Source: Desertivirga brevis
Lineage (GTDB): Bacteria > Bacteroidota > Bacteroidia > Sphingobacteriales > Sphingobacteriaceae
Reading direction: 5' to 3'
DNA: 64,000 nucleotides
Assembly (NCBI RefSeq): GCF_017355835.1
Contig: NZ_JAFEWF010000001.1
Span: 868,001 to 932,000 of the forward strand
The notes beneath the pieces are model-generated. The model was not told the DNA's origin. It searched no databases and saw only the letters and a list, made by a program, of their open reading frames with translations. Shown here in pieces: positions 63,309 through 64,000 of this stretch. Each line of letters begins with the position of its first letter. Position 1 is the first letter of the stretch. Position numbers and translations under genes: made by a program.

Positions 63309-63700
63309 TGTGAGAGAGTGTTCAAAAAAACACTTGAAGTAATAAAACCTTTTGTATTATTTCATCTTCTAATTGTGTAGCATCAAACAGGTCATTTTTA
63401 GCACGAATAATCAGGTTTGCAGGCTTAATACTTTTTTATAAAAATGTTGCTGTTTCAGCAATAAATTTTAGATATATTTGTTTAGAGTTTATTAAATATC
63501 TGAGCGTCTTGCTAAAACACATTAGTCAACACTTAAAACCGGTTTTTAGAATAATTTTTTAAAAAAAATTAAGACTAGTACGTCTTTTTTAAGATCTTTG
63601 CATTTATATCTCGAACCTTGTATCTCAAATCCAGGGTTTATCGTAAAAAAGTAGGTAGCAACTTAATATTTACATAATCTACCACCATTGTTATTAAATT
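63309..63700 (+). other. Intergenic/leader region, 392 bp, before RRM gene
   Basis: No convincing gene. TATATTTG at 63473-63480 is a candidate promoter box. TTGCTG-TTT-CAGCAA at 63447-63461 is a small hairpin in its spacer region. It would give a leader of about 215 nt for the RRM gene. The rest is AT-rich with no clear structure. Confidence 0.5.
63447..63480 (+). promoter_or_regulatory. Candidate promoter of RRM gene
   Basis: TTG at 63447-63449, about 23 nt, TATATTTG at 63473-63480. The spacer contains a small inverted repeat. Confidence 0.4.
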
Positions 63701-64000
63701 ATGTCAAGAGTTTTTGTAGGAGGTTTTCCCCGCGATCTAGAAGAAGAAGAATTAAAAGAAATATTTCAGGCATTCGGACAAGTTGAAGCCGTTAAAATTG
63801 TCAGAGACAAACGAACAGGAATAAGCAGGAGATTTGGTTTTGTTGACATGGACAGTAAAGAAACAGCCGACCTTGCTATAGTGAACCTGCATGAAGGATC
63901 CATCGATGAAGATGTGATCAGCGTTAAACACGCTGTTGTTGAAGAGCCTAAACCGAAACCAGAAGTCCAGCCCCAAAGAGACAGAGCACAAAAAGTGCAA
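63701..64000 (+). CDS. RRM-domain RNA-binding protein (3' end outside window)
   Basis: At least 100 residues from the ATG at 63701. One RNA-recognition motif: RNP2 as VFVGGFP (4-10) and RNP1 as RRFGFVDM near 43-50, with the expected beta-alpha-beta spacing. A charged Pro/Lys/Glu-rich tail begins near residue 80 (EEPKPKPEVQPQRDR). Short RRM proteins are common in Bacteroidota and cyanobacteria; they bind single-stranded RNA. The gene is cut by the window edge. Confidence 0.9.
   Translation, partial: MSRVFVGGFPRDLEEEELKEIFQAFGQVEAVKIVRDKRTGISRRFGFVDMDSKETADLAIVNLHEGSIDEDVISVKHAVVEEPKPKPEVQPQRDRAQKVQ

Overview
The window is AT-rich chromosomal DNA from a member of the Bacteroidota, most likely family Sphingobacteriaceae (Pedobacter-like). 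The evidence is a SusC/SusD pair, Bacteroidota-type promoters (TTTG or TTG, 19-23 nt, then TANNTTTG), lipoproteins with short lipoboxes, a XylR-type LacI/AraC hybrid regulator, and housekeeping proteins that read like Pedobacter orthologues. No rRNA, insertion sequence, phage gene or CRISPR array was seen. One tRNA gene (Arg, anticodon TCT) is present.

Layout. 1-4383: the start of an MFS transporter (its 3' end lies outside the window), a small lipoprotein, a TSUP permease, a possible CsbD remnant and an Upf1-like SF1 helicase. 4440-7080: a Crp/Fnr regulator followed by a dioxygenase-esterase-cupin operon resembling the quinone-detoxifying Mhq set. 7128-8856: an OmpA-family protein with a long leader and an unusually good Shine-Dalgarno sequence. 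8924-10759: an orphan CrtA-like carotenoid oxygenase, a small partner protein and a fructosamine kinase. 10874-13768: lepA and folD. 13782-32283: a glycan-degradation region with GH105, SusD/SusC, GH20, GH28 and a large DUF4450-like glycosidase, interspersed with an MFS transporter, an outer-membrane barrel and a receiver domain lacking its phospho-acceptor Asp. 32494-36427: DUF202, dinB, small proteins, a GNAT and a kinase-like envelope protein. 36551-39694: an acid-sugar dehydratase plus SDR operon divergent from its probable XylR-type regulator. 39702-43063: MFS transporter, Crp/Fnr regulator and a modular outer-membrane protein.

43364-46745: the translation block tRNA-Arg, thrS, infC, rpmI, rplT, all on the minus strand, with a terminator-like hairpin between the tRNA and thrS. 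46975-50734: a NatA/NatB-like ABC exporter, Ppx/GppA and Maf. 50867-51733: an 11-bp repeat cluster, then rplU-rpmA. 51884-55048: a BamE-like lipoprotein, an aldehyde dehydrogenase, a HipA-like kinase/DUF3037 pair and a 58-residue membrane protein. 55136-64000: acyltransferase, lactate dehydrogenase, catalase with ankyrin partner, M28 peptidase, RluA-type pseudouridine synthase, a hypothetical protein, a thioesterase and the start of an RRM RNA-binding protein.

Functional themes. GH28, GH105, the DUF4450-like enzyme and the enolase-superfamily dehydratase plus SDR form a plausible but dispersed pectin/rhamnogalacturonan route. SusCD with GH20 looks like a separate amino-sugar glycan uptake locus. 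Stress defence is represented by the Mhq-like operon and the catalase/ankyrin pair. A recurring feature is a TANNTTTG promoter box only 3-8 nt before the start codon in about nine genes, which predicts leaderless or nearly leaderless transcripts. The least understood items are the kinase-like envelope protein, the HipA-like/DUF3037 pair, the degenerate receiver, the tRNA-Arg/thrS hairpin and the 11-bp repeat cluster.
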